Under the pieces are notes generated by a model. That model was not told the origin of the DNA and searched no databases. It was given only the letters and a program-made list of their open reading frames with translations. A stretch of DNA of 64,000 nt from Salinicola endophyticus. GTDB taxonomy: Bacteria > Pseudomonadota > Gammaproteobacteria > Pseudomonadales > Halomonadaceae. Numbering within the stretch: the first letter of the stretch is position 1; each line of letters opens with the position of its first letter. Where the stretch lies: NCBI RefSeq assembly GCF_003206575.1, contig NZ_PZJO01000007.1, positions 62,001-126,000 on the forward strand, in the 5' to 3' direction. Positions 54,019 to 63,353 of this stretch are shown here, piece after piece. Made by a program: the position numbers and the translations under genes.

Positions 54019-55161
54019 ATGGATAGAAGGCGCTTCATCACCACGCTTCTGGCCACCTGTCTCCTCCCCAGTACCCGCGCGCTGGCCGCCAACCCGCTCA
54101 CCCCCTTCACCCTGCAGGAAGACGACGACAGCGCCAGCTTCGTCATCGAGCTCGAGGGCAGCCACGAGCACAAGGTCTTCACCCTGGATAACCCGCCGCG
54201 GGTGGTCATCGACCTGCCGCAGGTCTCGCGCATCGCACCGTCGACCGCCCCAAGGCAGCACGCCGGTATCGTCAAGGATGTGCGTACCGGACGTCACGGC
54301 GACGGCATTCGCATCGTGCTCGATCTGAAGCGGCTCAAGCAGCCCAAGACCCACGTGCGCGAGTTGGATGCCCACCGCGCCCAGCTGATCGTCAGCATCA
54401 ACGACCCCGATCCGCTGATGGCGGCGGTCACCGCCGAAGCCGAATCCCACCACCAGCCGCGCAAGGCGATCATCGAGATCGACGCCGGCCATGGCGGCAA
54501 GGACCCCGGCTGCATCAGCGCCGACGATCACTACGAGAAGTACGTCGCCCTGGGCGTAGCCGATGCGCTCAAGGCGCGGCTCCACGCGGACCCGCGCTTC
54601 GAGCCGTCGCTCACCCGTGACAGCGATATCTTCATCCCGCTGCATCAACGCGTGCTGATGGCCCGCGACCATCACGCCGATCTGTTCATCTCGATCCATG
54701 CCGATGCCGCGCCCACCCCCTCGGCCTCGGGGGCCTCGGTCTATATCCTCTCCGAGCACGGCGCCAGTTCGGCGATGGCGCGCTGGCTGGCAGAGAGCCA
54801 GAACGCTGCCGACCGCTACGATTCGACCCGCGACAGCAACATCTATTCGGATGACCCCGACGTGCAGTCGGTGCTGATCGACCTGTCGATGCGCGGTACC
54901 GACGTCGCCAGCCAGAAGCTGGCCAAGACCACGCTCGGCCATCTCGGCGAGGTGACCCACCTGCATCAGCATCGGGTCAACAAGGCGGCGTTCGCCGTGC
55001 TCAAGTCGCCGGACATCCCCTCGATGCTGGTAGAGACCGGGTTCATGTCCAACCGCGCCGACTGCAAGCGCCTGCTGATCAAGTCGCACCAGCAGTCGCT
55101 GGCCGAGGCGCTGCACCAGAGCGTGGCCGACTTCTTCGAGGCCAACCCGCTGCCGGCGTGA
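54019..55161 (+). CDS. N-acetylmuramoyl-L-alanine amidase (AmiC-like, Tat-type signal)
   Basis: A 380-residue periplasmic amidase. The start MDRRRFITTLLATCLL is a twin-arginine signal as in AmiA and AmiC. An AMIN domain (about 27-130, VVIDLPQVSRI and VRTGRHGDGIRIVLDL) targets the septum. The zinc Amidase_3 domain (about 148-375) has IDAGHGGKDPG (His), YEKYVALGVA (Glu), FISIHADA (His) and SMLVETGFMSN (catalytic Glu). It separates daughter cells by cutting the peptide from murein. It is followed by a strong hairpin. Confidence 0.93.
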   Translation: MDRRRFITTLLATCLLPSTRALAANPLTPFTLQEDDDSASFVIELEGSHEHKVFTLDNPPRVVIDLPQVSRIAPSTAPRQHAGIVKDVRTGRHGDGIRIVLDLKRLKQPKTHVRELDAHRAQLIVSINDPDPLMAAVTAEAESHHQPRKAIIEIDAGHGGKDPGCISADDHYEKYVALGVADALKARLHADPRFEPSLTRDSDIFIPLHQRVLMARDHHADLFISIHADAAPTPSASGASVYILSEHGASSAMARWLAESQNAADRYDSTRDSNIYSDDPDVQSVLIDLSMRGTDVASQKLAKTTLGHLGEVTHLHQHRVNKAAFAVLKSPDIPSMLVETGFMSNRADCKRLLIKSHQQSLAEALHQSVADFFEANPLPA

Positions 55162-55197
55162 AGTGCCGGCCACGCCTCTCCGCTATCAGCGCCACCC

Positions 55198-55224
55198 GGC
55201 CACGCCGTCAGCGACGGCGTGGCC
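55198..55224 (+). terminator. Hairpin after the amidase gene
   Basis: A perfect 12-bp stem (ggccacgccgtc / gacggcgtggcc) with an AGC loop lies 37 bases after the stop. There is no T-run. Confidence 0.7.
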
Positions 55225-55230
55225 GCCCTA

Positions 55231-55374
55231 AGAGGGTGTTTACAAACCCTCTGACGATGGGCGCCGGAGGCAGGGCAAAGCGAGGGTCCTTTGCCAGGGA
55301 TGGCAAAGGTAGCGCCCAGGGAGGGGGTCACAGCGCCCTCGCGACGCCCTGCCGCCGGATGAGCCTACATCGTC
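55231..55374. repeat. Nested hairpin repeat element (REP/MITE-like)
   Basis: A short stem (agaggg / ccctct, 55231-55252) is followed by four concentric perfect stems: 55253-55259 with 55368-55374, 55270-55276 with 55346-55352, 55280-55286 with 55336-55342, and 55288-55296 with 55301-55309. Together they fold about 122 bases into one long branched hairpin. It fills most of the 428-base spacer before the BcrC gene and contains no coding frame. Similar blocks (ccagggatggcaaagg) are, from memory, common between genes in this bacterial group. Confidence 0.7.
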
Positions 55375-55589
55375 CAGCGGCTGTGAAAGGCGTTATAAGC
55401 TCGTGTTAAGCGAACCGGCGTAGAACACAGACGGTCACCCCGTTGCCGGGCGCCGACAGCATCGGGCAGCGGCTGACAAAAAGATGACCGTTTCGTTACC
55501 AATCCCTGCGCACCGCCCGCCTCCGCGGCAGTAGCATGGCGATCTGGTTCTCTCCGCACGACGCTCAAGGACGCCGACGTACCGCTATC

Positions 55590-56186
55590 ATGGAAGCGCT
55601 CAACCTTCGCCTGTTCGACTGGCTCAACGCCCCCGCCCACGCCTCCCGGCTGACCCTCGATCTCGCCTACGCGCTGGCGATCTACGCGATCTATCTGGTT
55701 CCGCTGCTGATGATCGTCGGCTGGCTGCAGCGCGACCCGGCGCACCAGCGCCTGGCACTGCGCGGCCTGGTGGCCTGCGTCGCGGCGCTCGGCGTCAACA
55801 GCGTAATCGGGCTGGTATGGAGTCATCCGCGCCCGTTCATGCTGCCGGTGGGGCACACCTACCTGACGCATGCCGCCGACAGCTCCTTCCCCAGTGACCA
55901 CATGACGGTGATCACCGCCGCCGCGGTGACCCTGCTGCTGTCGCGGGAGCTGCGCCCGCTGGGCGTGATCTTCGCCGCCATCGGCCTGGGCATCGCCTGG
56001 TCGCGGATCTATCTGGGGGTGCACTTTCCCCTGGACATGCTGGGGGCTCTGGCCATCTCGGGCACGGTGGCGCTACTCGCCGCGCGCGGCGAGACCTACT
56101 ACATGCCCGCGCTGCACAGGCTGGCCCGGGGGATTCACCGGCGATTGCTGGCGCCCTTGATTTCCCGCGGCTGGCTGCCACGCTGA
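55590..56186 (+). CDS. PAP2 family undecaprenyl-diphosphatase (BcrC/YbjG type)
   Basis: A 198-residue membrane phosphatase with about five to six helices. PAP2 motifs are SHPRPFML (motif 1), FPSDHMTV (motif 2, the PSDH form typical of BcrC) and SRIYLGVHFPLDML (motif 3). It would recycle undecaprenyl diphosphate on the outer face for cell-wall synthesis and give bacitracin tolerance. I took the ATG at 55590 because MEALNLRLFDWLNA is the usual BcrC opening; an ATG at 55536 is possible. Confidence 0.87.
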   Translation: MEALNLRLFDWLNAPAHASRLTLDLAYALAIYAIYLVPLLMIVGWLQRDPAHQRLALRGLVACVAALGVNSVIGLVWSHPRPFMLPVGHTYLTHAADSSFPSDHMTVITAAAVTLLLSRELRPLGVIFAAIGLGIAWSRIYLGVHFPLDMLGALAISGTVALLAARGETYYMPALHRLARGIHRRLLAPLISRGWLPR

Positions 56187-56207
56187 CCCAAGCACCAGAG
56201 ACCAAAG

Positions 56208-56228
56208 GGCCGGGCAGGTTGCCCGGCC
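56208..56228. terminator. Hairpin between convergent genes
   Basis: A perfect 9-bp stem (ggccgggca / tgcccggcc) with a GGT loop lies midway between the convergent BcrC and symporter stops. An AAA precedes it on the left, giving TTT for minus-strand transcripts. Confidence 0.75.
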
Positions 56229-56264
56229 GTGCGTTCGGCGTCGCTGCCAGCGTCTGCGTTCCCC

Positions 56265-57653
56265 TCAGGCAGCGCTCGAGACCGCCGCCGGACGCCGCCC
56301 GGCGAGGCTGACACCGATCAGCGTCAGCGCCGCCAGCGGCATCGCCACCAGCACGCTGTTCCAGCCCATCGGCTTGCCCAGGGCGATCTCCCACACCAGT
56401 GTCATCACGCCACCCACGATCATCGCCGACAGCGCCCCGGCCGGGGTCGCCCGCGGCCACAGCAGGGCGGCCAGGAACACCGGCGTGATCGCCGCGCCGT
56501 ACATGCCGTAGGAGTACATCTGCATCGCCAGCACGCTGGGGAAGAAGGCGCCCAGTATCCAGGCCAGGAGGCCGAGCAGCACCACCGCCAGGCGGTTGAG
56601 CAGCAGCGCCTTGCCCGCCGGCACCTGGATCTTGAACAGGCCACCGACGATATCCTGGGTCAGGCTGGCCGAGGCCGACAGCAGGTACGAATTGCCCGTG
56701 GTCAGCAGCAGCGCCACGATCGAGGCCAGCAGCAGACCGCCGATCACCGTCGGAACGCCCTGCTGGGCCAGGGTCATCATCGCGGTCGAGGGGGTGATAT
56801 CGGGATAGAGCACACGGGTTGCGCACACCAGCAGCGTGATCAGCGAGGTGCAAACGATGGAGGCGAGCACCAGCCCCATCGCAGCCTTCTTGGCGGTGGC
56901 CGGGTCACGCGCCGCGGCGAAGCGCTGGAACAGGTTCTGATCGCCCAGAATGAGCAGGAACAGCGGCAGGAAGTAGCCCAGCGCCTGCCACGGCGAGAGC
57001 CCGCCGAGCAGCGTCTGGTGGGTCGCCGGCAGCGCCTCGAACAGGCCGTCGAGGCCGCCCAGCCGGGTCAGCACCAGCGGCAGCGCGATCAGCATGCTGC
57101 CGAAGATGATCACCGCGCTCAGGTAGTCGGTGTAGGCCACCGAGACCAGCCCACCCATGGTCGCCAGACCGATCATCACCAGCGCCGCGATCACCACGCC
57201 CTGCCACACCGGCAGGCCGAACACCAGATTGAGCGCCTGGCCCGCCCCGGTGAACTGATACGAGACGATGCCGACATAGGCGAGCAGGATGATCAGCGAG
57301 GCGATCGAGCGCGCCACCGGGCCGAAGCGCGTCTCGATCAGTGCCGGAATGGTGGTGGCACGCGAGCGACGCATCTTGCGCGCCAGCAGGAAGTAGACCA
57401 CCAGGGCGGCGATCGGCGTGCCGGCGAAGAAGAAGATCGCCGCCCCCGGCCCGTGCTGGAACACGAAGCTGGCACCGCCGACGATCGAGCCGGAGCCGAC
57501 GAAGGTCGCCAGCAGCGTCGCGGTGAGCACCAGGGTCGAGAGCGAGCGTCCGGCGACGATGAAGTCGGTATCGTCGTGGACCTTGCGCCGCGAGAAGTAG
57601 AGCCCCACGGCGACCATCAGCAGCAGATAGGCGATGACGAAGAGTGCATGCAT
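56265..57653 (-). CDS. Sodium:solute symporter (SSS family)
   Basis: A 462-residue, 13-helix symporter of the LeuT-fold SSS family: SLSTLVLTATLLATFVGSGS (about 37-56), AYVGIVSYQFTGAGQALN and GDQNLFQRFAAARD. Relatives transport proline, pantothenate, acetate or other nutrients. It lies 144 bases after an amidohydrolase on the same strand, so it may import that enzyme's substrate or a precursor. Confidence 0.92.
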   Translation of the reverse strand: MHALFVIAYLLLMVAVGLYFSRRKVHDDTDFIVAGRSLSTLVLTATLLATFVGSGSIVGGASFVFQHGPGAAIFFFAGTPIAALVVYFLLARKMRRSRATTIPALIETRFGPVARSIASLIILLAYVGIVSYQFTGAGQALNLVFGLPVWQGVVIAALVMIGLATMGGLVSVAYTDYLSAVIIFGSMLIALPLVLTRLGGLDGLFEALPATHQTLLGGLSPWQALGYFLPLFLLILGDQNLFQRFAAARDPATAKKAAMGLVLASIVCTSLITLLVCATRVLYPDITPSTAMMTLAQQGVPTVIGGLLLASIVALLLTTGNSYLLSASASLTQDIVGGLFKIQVPAGKALLLNRLAVVLLGLLAWILGAFFPSVLAMQMYSYGMYGAAITPVFLAALLWPRATPAGALSAMIVGGVMTLVWEIALGKPMGWNSVLVAMPLAALTLIGVSLAGRRPAAVSSAA

Positions 57654-57670
57654 GGTGCAGGCCTCCGATT

Positions 57671-57750
57671 GTGGTTGTTATGGATCGTGGTTGTTATGGA
57701 TCGTGGTTGTGACGAATCGTGGTCGTGATGGATCGCAGGGGTTATGGATC
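57671..57750. repeat. 16-bp tandem repeat, five units
   Basis: gtggttgttatggatc occurs exactly at 57671 and 57687 and in degenerate form at 57703, 57719 and 57735. The array is the spacer between the amidohydrolase and the symporter. Confidence 0.9.
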
Positions 57751-57797
57751 GTGCTCGATGTCCCGTTGCCGGTCGTGGATGACCGGCGCCAGCGCTC

Positions 57798-59051
57798 TCA
57801 GCGCGTCAGGCGGTCCTTGATCAGGCGCCCGCCCTGCATGATCAGCGCCAGGTGATCGCCCTGGCCGGTCAGCAGCTGCATATCCTCCAGCGGATTGCCG
57901 TCGACCACGATCAGGTCGGCGTAGGCCCCCGGCGCGATACAGCCGACCTCACCCTCCATGCGCAGCAGCTTGGCCGCGGTGGCGGTGGCGCTGCGGATCA
58001 CCTCGTGGGGCGGCAGCACCTGGGCCCGGATCACGAACTCGTCGGACTGGTGCGGATGCATCTCGCCGAGCAGATCAGTGCCGTAGGCCATCTCCAGCCC
58101 CGCCTCGCGCATGGTCACCAGACTCTCCAGCCCGGCCAGGCGCACGTCGTCGATCTTGGCCACCGACTCCGGCTTGAGCCCGTACTCGGCGCCCTCGAGC
58201 TTGAGCCGCTCATAGGTCACCAGGGTCGGACACGCCATCGCCCCGCGTTCGGCGGCAACACGCGCGGTCTCCGCAGTGATCAGATTGCAGTGCTCGAGCG
58301 AACGCACCCCCGCTTCGACCGCGCGCCGGATCGCCTCGTCGGTGTAGAGATGGGCACTGACATAGGTCTGGGCGTTGCTCGCCTCCTCGACGATGGTCTC
58401 GAGCTCGGCGCGCGAGAAACTGAGAAAGTCGATCGGGTCGCTGGGCGACGAGACCCCCCCGTTGGCCATCACCTTGATGAACTGGGCGCCGCCCTTGATC
58501 TCCTGACGTACCGCACGACGTACCGCTTCGACGCCGTCGCAGATACGCCCCATCGAGCCGAGCCGGCGGGTCTGGTACTGGTCGTCACGCTCGTCGAAAA
58601 AGCCGCGGTAGTCGTTGTGGCCGCCGGTCTGCGACAGCGCCTTGCCGCAGATCACCAGGCGCGGACCGACGAAGTACCCTTCCGCCACCGCCTGCTGGAT
58701 GGCGCGGTCGGCGCCGCCGACGTCGCGCACCGTGGTGAAGCCGCGTTCGAGCATGCCTTTCAGGATCGGCGTGGCGCGCGCCGCGACCAGCGCATCGGGC
58801 AGCAGCGCATTGGCACCGAGGTCGGCGGTGGTGGCGATCACGTGGACGTGGCAGTCGATCAGCCCCGGCATCAGGGTGCGTCCGCCGAGATCGACCACCT
58901 CGGCGTGGGGGGCGTCGATCGGCGTCTCGGCGACCTGGACGATGCGCGCGCCCTCGATCAGTACCTCGAGGCCATCACGGGGTTCGGCGGTGCTGCCGTC
59001 GACCAGACGGAAGTTCTTGAGCAGACGGGCGGGGGGCGTGCGTTCGGTCAT
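57798..59051 (-). CDS. Amidohydrolase family protein (imidazolonepropionase/prolidase-like)
   Basis: A 417-residue metal-dependent hydrolase of the amidohydrolase superfamily. Metal ligands are visible in IDCHVHV (HxH), FIKVMANGG (Lys, probably carboxylated), VSAHLYTD (His), SLEHCNLI (His) and AYGTDLLGEMHPHQ (Asp). Similar proteins are Xaa-Arg or Xaa-Pro dipeptidases and imidazolonepropionase relatives. It shares a likely operon with the sodium symporter and lies next to a LysR gene on the same strand. The substrate is unknown. Confidence 0.9.
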   Translation of the reverse strand: MTERTPPARLLKNFRLVDGSTAEPRDGLEVLIEGARIVQVAETPIDAPHAEVVDLGGRTLMPGLIDCHVHVIATTADLGANALLPDALVAARATPILKGMLERGFTTVRDVGGADRAIQQAVAEGYFVGPRLVICGKALSQTGGHNDYRGFFDERDDQYQTRRLGSMGRICDGVEAVRRAVRQEIKGGAQFIKVMANGGVSSPSDPIDFLSFSRAELETIVEEASNAQTYVSAHLYTDEAIRRAVEAGVRSLEHCNLITAETARVAAERGAMACPTLVTYERLKLEGAEYGLKPESVAKIDDVRLAGLESLVTMREAGLEMAYGTDLLGEMHPHQSDEFVIRAQVLPPHEVIRSATATAAKLLRMEGEVGCIAPGAYADLIVVDGNPLEDMQLLTGQGDHLALIMQGGRLIKDRLTR

Positions 59052-59152
59052 GATTGGGCTCTTATGGGGACGAGAACGCCTTGAGCCTAATCAGCGCGGG
59101 AAGGGCCTGAAAAGCGACAAAAACGCATGTCAGCATGCGGTCGGCGCATCGT

Positions 59153-60121
59153 TCAGCCCACGCCGTGGTCGCCTCCCGGACCCGCGGCCAGCGGTTCATT
59201 GGGCGCCATCTCCAGCAGCCAGCGCTTGAAGCAGCGGGTGGCGTAGTTCTCGCGGCGCTCCTCCGGGGTGATCAGGAAATAGCCGCCACCGTGGCTGGCC
59301 CAGTGGTCGGAGGCCCACACCAGGCGCCCGCGGTGGATCTGGCTATCGATCACATGACGCCAGCCGAGCACGACGCCCTGCGCCAGGCTCGCCATCTCCA
59401 CCAGCGTCGGATAGTGGTTGCACACCAAGGTGTTGGAGAGCGCAGGGCTGGTCAGACGGTGGTAGCGAAACCAGTCTTGCCAGGAGATCCACAGGCTCTG
59501 GGCATCCTCGAGCATCAGCAGCGTCTCGTGCTGCAGCTGGGCCGGGCTCAGGCGCTCATCCTCGCCCAGCGCGTAGCGCTCGCGACAGGCGGCGAGATAG
59601 CCCGGGGCACAGGCGGTATAGACCTGCTCGGGAATCACGAAGGTAGTGGCAAAGCCCGGCAGCGTGGGGCTCTTCAGGTAGTAGAGCCCGATGTCGAACT
59701 CGAACGAGGAGAGCGACGTGACACCATCGCGCACGATCAGGCGCAGCTTGATATCGGGATGGGCGCGCCGGAACAGGCTCAGCCGCGGCGCCATCCAGAA
59801 CTGCGCCACGCCGGCGGTACAGGCGAGCGTCAGCTCGTTCTCGCCGGTGCTCTTCATCACCTCGGCGGTGGCCTGGACACAGTCGTCGAGGATCGCCCGC
59901 ACCTGCAGTGCATAGGCCTCTCCGGCCCGGGTCAGGGTCAGCCGCCGCTGCTGGCGCACGAACAGCTTGCGCCCCAGGAACGTTTCCAGATGAACCACCT
60001 GGCGGCTCACCGCGCTCTGCGACAGATTGAGCTCCCCCGCGGCGCGGGTAAAACTCATGTGGCGCACCGCCGATTCGAAGGCGACCAGCGAGTTGAGCGG
60101 CGGCAGCGGGTACATGCGCAT
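59153..60121 (-). CDS. LysR-family transcriptional regulator (GcvA-like, second)
   Basis: A 322-residue regulator: MSFTRAAGELNLSQSAVSRQ helix-turn-helix and a GcvA-type effector domain (FWMAPRLSLFRRAHPDIKLR). GGAG stands 6 bases before the ATG at 60121, which is the third plausible start from the left of the frame and gives the usual PLPPLNSLVAFES opening. It is upstream of and on the same strand as the amidohydrolase and symporter, and likely controls them. Confidence 0.9.
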   Translation of the reverse strand: MRMYPLPPLNSLVAFESAVRHMSFTRAAGELNLSQSAVSRQVVHLETFLGRKLFVRQQRRLTLTRAGEAYALQVRAILDDCVQATAEVMKSTGENELTLACTAGVAQFWMAPRLSLFRRAHPDIKLRLIVRDGVTSLSSFEFDIGLYYLKSPTLPGFATTFVIPEQVYTACAPGYLAACRERYALGEDERLSPAQLQHETLLMLEDAQSLWISWQDWFRYHRLTSPALSNTLVCNHYPTLVEMASLAQGVVLGWRHVIDSQIHRGRLVWASDHWASHGGGYFLITPEERRENYATRCFKRWLLEMAPNEPLAAGPGGDHGVG

Positions 60122-60338
60122 GGGAAGCTCCGGCAAGGCGACGAAGAGAGAGCCAGGATACGTGATCCCGCCGCCGCGAACGCCCCTCGCGGATCACGGG
60201 GCGTGGATGGCACCGAGGAGGGGATGCCGTGGTGCGACAATCCACCTCATCCCCCGGCGAGTCGCCGCGGAACTTTTTGGTTACCATCCGAGACGTGTGG
60301 GTAACACATGACTTTTCCTGCCCACCGCCATCGCGTGG

Positions 60339-60740
60339 ATGACGATGATCCGACTCACTCGAACCCGCAGCGCCTACCGTCGCCTGGCCGCCAGTCTGGC
60401 GCTGTTGGCGATGATGATGCTGTTCCTGGGGCCGCTGATCTCGCAGATCCAGGCGTCGGAGTCGTCTCATTCGTCGATGCGAATGGCGGCGATGCCCGGC
60501 ATGTCGATGGCGTCCATGCACGCCCGCGATACACCGGAGCGCGCCGTCTTCGCCTGGCACGATCAGTGCGGCTACTGCTCGCTGTGGCAGCACTTCCCCA
60601 CCGCCCATAGCGACGTTCCCGCCGTTGTCCGCAGCGTCCTCAAGCCCGCCGGTGGTCGTTTCGAATCGCCGCGCCCCGCAGCCTCGAGCGACCACCTGTG
60701 GTTCGAAGGCCGCCCCCGCGCCCCACCCGCGTTCTCCTGA
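60339..60740 (+). CDS. DUF2946 family protein
   Basis: A 133-residue protein with one N-terminal hydrophobic segment (about 16-37), a Met/His/Ser-rich stretch (about 43-62, MAAMPGMSMASMHA) and the DUF2946 motif DQCGYCSLWQHFP with two cysteines. The family usually accompanies copper genes and is thought to reside in the envelope. It is 98 bases upstream of the OprC-like receptor. The Met-rich part and the CGYC pair could bind Cu(I). Confidence 0.85.
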   Translation: MTMIRLTRTRSAYRRLAASLALLAMMMLFLGPLISQIQASESSHSSMRMAAMPGMSMASMHARDTPERAVFAWHDQCGYCSLWQHFPTAHSDVPAVVRSVLKPAGGRFESPRPAASSDHLWFEGRPRAPPAFS

Positions 60741-60838
60741 TTCGCACTCTCATCCTGTTCATCCGGCTTCCGCTTCCGGCGGTGGTGCTGCCCGCCCGTG
60801 CGGCCGGATCACACTCGAATCGCATTCAAGGGAACTTC

Positions 60839-62905
60839 ATGTCCACCACTACGAACGGCCCCCGCTGGGGTGCCGCACAGACAGCCGCGCCTGGCCGCAG
60901 CCTTCCCCCGCGCCAAGCGTTGGCAGCCGCAGTCACGTTGGCAAGCGCCGCGTTCGCCACGCCGAGCCTGGCGCAGACGATGAGCCACGACCATGACGAT
61001 CACGTCGCGAGCCATCACGACACACTGGTCGTGACCGCCGTCCCGCTCAGCTCGCCGATCACGGTAGAGACGGACCCACGCCAACCTCGCCAACCCATGC
61101 CGGCGAGTGATGGCGCCGACTATCTGAAGACCATTCCGGGCTTCGCCTCGATTCGCAACGGCGGCACCAATGGTGACCCGGTGTTTCGGGGGATGTTCGG
61201 CTCGCGGATCAAGATCCTGACCGATGGCAGTGAGATGCTCGGCGCCTGCCCGTTTCGCATGGATGCCCCCACCTCCTATATCTCCCCGGAGGCCTACGAC
61301 AGCCTGGTCGTGACCAAGGGGCCGCAGTCGGTGCTATGGGGGCCCGGTGCCTCAGCCGCTACCGTGCGCTTCGACCGCGGGCCCGAGTCGTTCGACGCCC
61401 CCGGCACGCGGGTCGATGGCAGCGTGATGCTGGGCACCTATGGCCGCTTCGATCGACGCATCGACGCCGCCGCGGGTAACGAAGCGGGCTACGTTCGCCT
61501 GATCGGCAACGAATCGGAAGCCAACGACTACAAGGATGGCAACGGCGATACGGTGCCGTCGAAATGGGACAAGTGGAATGGCGATATCGCCCTCGGCCTG
61601 ACGCCGGACGACGACACCTGGCTGGAGGTCACCGCCGGTCGTGGCAATGGCGAGGCGCGCTACGCCGGTCGTGGCATGGACGGCAGTCGATTCCTGCGGG
61701 AGACGGCAGGCGTTCGCTTTGAAAAGCGCAATATCAGTGAACACTGGCGCAAACTCGAACTGCAGGCGAATTACGCCTACGCCGACCACATCATGGACAA
61801 CTTCACGCTGCGCGATCCTTCAGGCGGCATGGACATGAGCGACGGCATGGCGATGCGGCTGGATCGCCGCACGCGCAGCACCCGCGTCGCCTCGACCTGG
61901 GAGTGGAGCGACTTCAGCTGGATCGCCGGGGTCGACGCCCAGCAGCAGATTCATCGCAATCGCGACGGCGACCACTGGGGCAGCGACTACGAACAGATCC
62001 AGTACGGCCTGTTCAACCAGCTGACCTGGTACGCCAGCGACCGCGACCGGGTCATCGCCGGCGCACGTCTGGATCGCTACCACGTCGACGACCATAACGA
62101 CGATACCGCCACCGCGGGCGATACCCGGCGCACGACGCTGCCCAGCGGCTTCGTGCGCTACGAGCAGGATCTCGCCTCGGCGCCGGTCACCTGGTACGCC
62201 GGCGTGGGTCACGTGCAGCGCTTCCCGGATTACTGGGAACTCAAGCCCGGGCTCGACGGCCCCGACGGCAGCCCGAACGCCTTCGCCGGTGTCAAACCGG
62301 AGAAGACCACGCAGCTCGACGTCGGCGCCCAATACCGTGGCGAACGCACCCGCGCCTGGGTCTCCGGCTATCTTGGCTACGTCGAGGATTTCATCCTCTT
62401 CGACTACGACGGGGCCAACACCCAGGTCCGCAACGTCGACGCCAACATTGCCGGGGCGGAACTCGGCGCCGCCTACGATTTCAGCGACAACTGGACCGGC
62501 GAAGCGAGCCTGGCCTATGCCTGGGGCCGCAATGCGACCGATGACCAGCCGTTGCCGCAGATTCCCCCGCTGGAGTCGCGCTTCAGCCTCACCTACGAGC
62601 GCGATGACTACTCGGTCGGCGCCCTCTGGCGGCTGGTCGCGCCCCAGCATCGAATCGCGCTGAACCAGGGCAATGTCGTCGGCCAGGATCTCGGTGACTC
62701 GGCAGGTTTCGGCGTCTTCTCGCTCAATGGCGCCTACCGTTTCAACCCCAACTTCACCCTCAGCAGCGGTATCGACAACGTCTTCGACAACACCTACAGC
62801 GAACACCTCAACCTCGCGGGCAACGCCGGTTTCGGGTATCCGGGTAACACTCGGGTCAACGATCCGGGCCGAATGGTCTGGGCCAAGCTAGATTTTCATT
62901 TCTGA
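60839..62905 (+). CDS. oprC: TonB-dependent copper receptor (OprC-like)
   Basis: A 688-residue outer-membrane receptor. Signal peptide 1 to about 46 (SLAQ), a His/Asp-rich N-terminus (MSHDHDDHVASHHD), a plug with FRGMFGSRIKILTDGSEMLG and a 22-strand barrel ending in aromatic F-H-F. The copper-binding pattern described for Pseudomonas OprC is kept: CxxxM at Cys137-Met141 (ACPFRMD) and HxM at His317-Met319. A Met-rich loop follows (GGMDMSDGMAM). The ATG at 60839 has AAGGGAA upstream. It is the import channel of this copper set. Confidence 0.95.
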   Translation: MSTTTNGPRWGAAQTAAPGRSLPPRQALAAAVTLASAAFATPSLAQTMSHDHDDHVASHHDTLVVTAVPLSSPITVETDPRQPRQPMPASDGADYLKTIPGFASIRNGGTNGDPVFRGMFGSRIKILTDGSEMLGACPFRMDAPTSYISPEAYDSLVVTKGPQSVLWGPGASAATVRFDRGPESFDAPGTRVDGSVMLGTYGRFDRRIDAAAGNEAGYVRLIGNESEANDYKDGNGDTVPSKWDKWNGDIALGLTPDDDTWLEVTAGRGNGEARYAGRGMDGSRFLRETAGVRFEKRNISEHWRKLELQANYAYADHIMDNFTLRDPSGGMDMSDGMAMRLDRRTRSTRVASTWEWSDFSWIAGVDAQQQIHRNRDGDHWGSDYEQIQYGLFNQLTWYASDRDRVIAGARLDRYHVDDHNDDTATAGDTRRTTLPSGFVRYEQDLASAPVTWYAGVGHVQRFPDYWELKPGLDGPDGSPNAFAGVKPEKTTQLDVGAQYRGERTRAWVSGYLGYVEDFILFDYDGANTQVRNVDANIAGAELGAAYDFSDNWTGEASLAYAWGRNATDDQPLPQIPPLESRFSLTYERDDYSVGALWRLVAPQHRIALNQGNVVGQDLGDSAGFGVFSLNGAYRFNPNFTLSSGIDNVFDNTYSEHLNLAGNAGFGYPGNTRVNDPGRMVWAKLDFHF

Positions 62906-62936
62906 GGCGGCTTCATCGCCACTCGACATACCACCA

Positions 62937-62956
62937 GCCGCCCCAGTGGGGGCGGC
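62937..62956 (+). terminator. Hairpin between the receptor and copC
   Basis: A perfect 8-bp stem (gccgcccc / ggggcggc) with a 4-base loop sits 31 bases after the receptor stop. It has no T-run and lies within a same-strand gene row, so it may set relative expression. Confidence 0.5.
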
Positions 62957-62975
62957 CACTCAAGGAAACCGACCC

Positions 62976-63353
62976 ATGAAACGTCATATGAATCTACGCC
63001 AGTCACTCTCCCTGATCGCGACTCTGGGGGCACTTGCCTTCAGCCATCAAGCGCTCGCGCATGCGCATCTCGAGGCCGCGATCCCCGCCGAGGGCGCGGA
63101 TGTCACGGCGCCGGAGCGCCTGACGCTCACCTTCACCGAGGGCCTGGAGCTGGCTTTCAGCGGTCTCGAATTGAACGGCAGTGATGGCTCTGCCGTCGAG
63201 CTGGGCAAGGCCACCCTGGCAGACGATGGCACGACCCTGACCGCCCCGGTCGAGACCGCGCTCGAGCCCGGCCGTTACCAGGTCACATGGCATGTCCTCT
63301 CCGTCGATGGTCACAAGACCGAGGGCGATTACGCGTTCAGCGTGACACCGTGA
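62976..63353 (+). CDS. copC: Copper-binding periplasmic protein CopC (YobA type)
   Basis: A 125-residue periplasmic protein with a signal peptide ending ALAHAHLE, so the mature N-terminus begins with the His that binds Cu(II). The CopC beta-barrel follows: LTLTFTEGLELAFSGLEL and YQVTWHVLSVDGHKTEGDYAF, including the second-site His residues. AAGGA stands upstream of the ATG at 62976; an ATG at 62988 is also possible. Its TGA overlaps the copD GTG. Confidence 0.93.
   Translation: MKRHMNLRQSLSLIATLGALAFSHQALAHAHLEAAIPAEGADVTAPERLTLTFTEGLELAFSGLELNGSDGSAVELGKATLADDGTTLTAPVETALEPGRYQVTWHVLSVDGHKTEGDYAFSVTP

Noticed and set aside
56229-57728. A 499-codon plus-strand frame opposite the sodium symporter
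   Set aside because: Its Q/R/H/D-rich composition mirrors the hydrophobic helices of the symporter on the other strand; no domain is recognisable.
57671-57750. CRISPR-like array
   Set aside because: The 16-base units abut directly with no unique spacers, and no cas genes are present. It is a plain tandem repeat.
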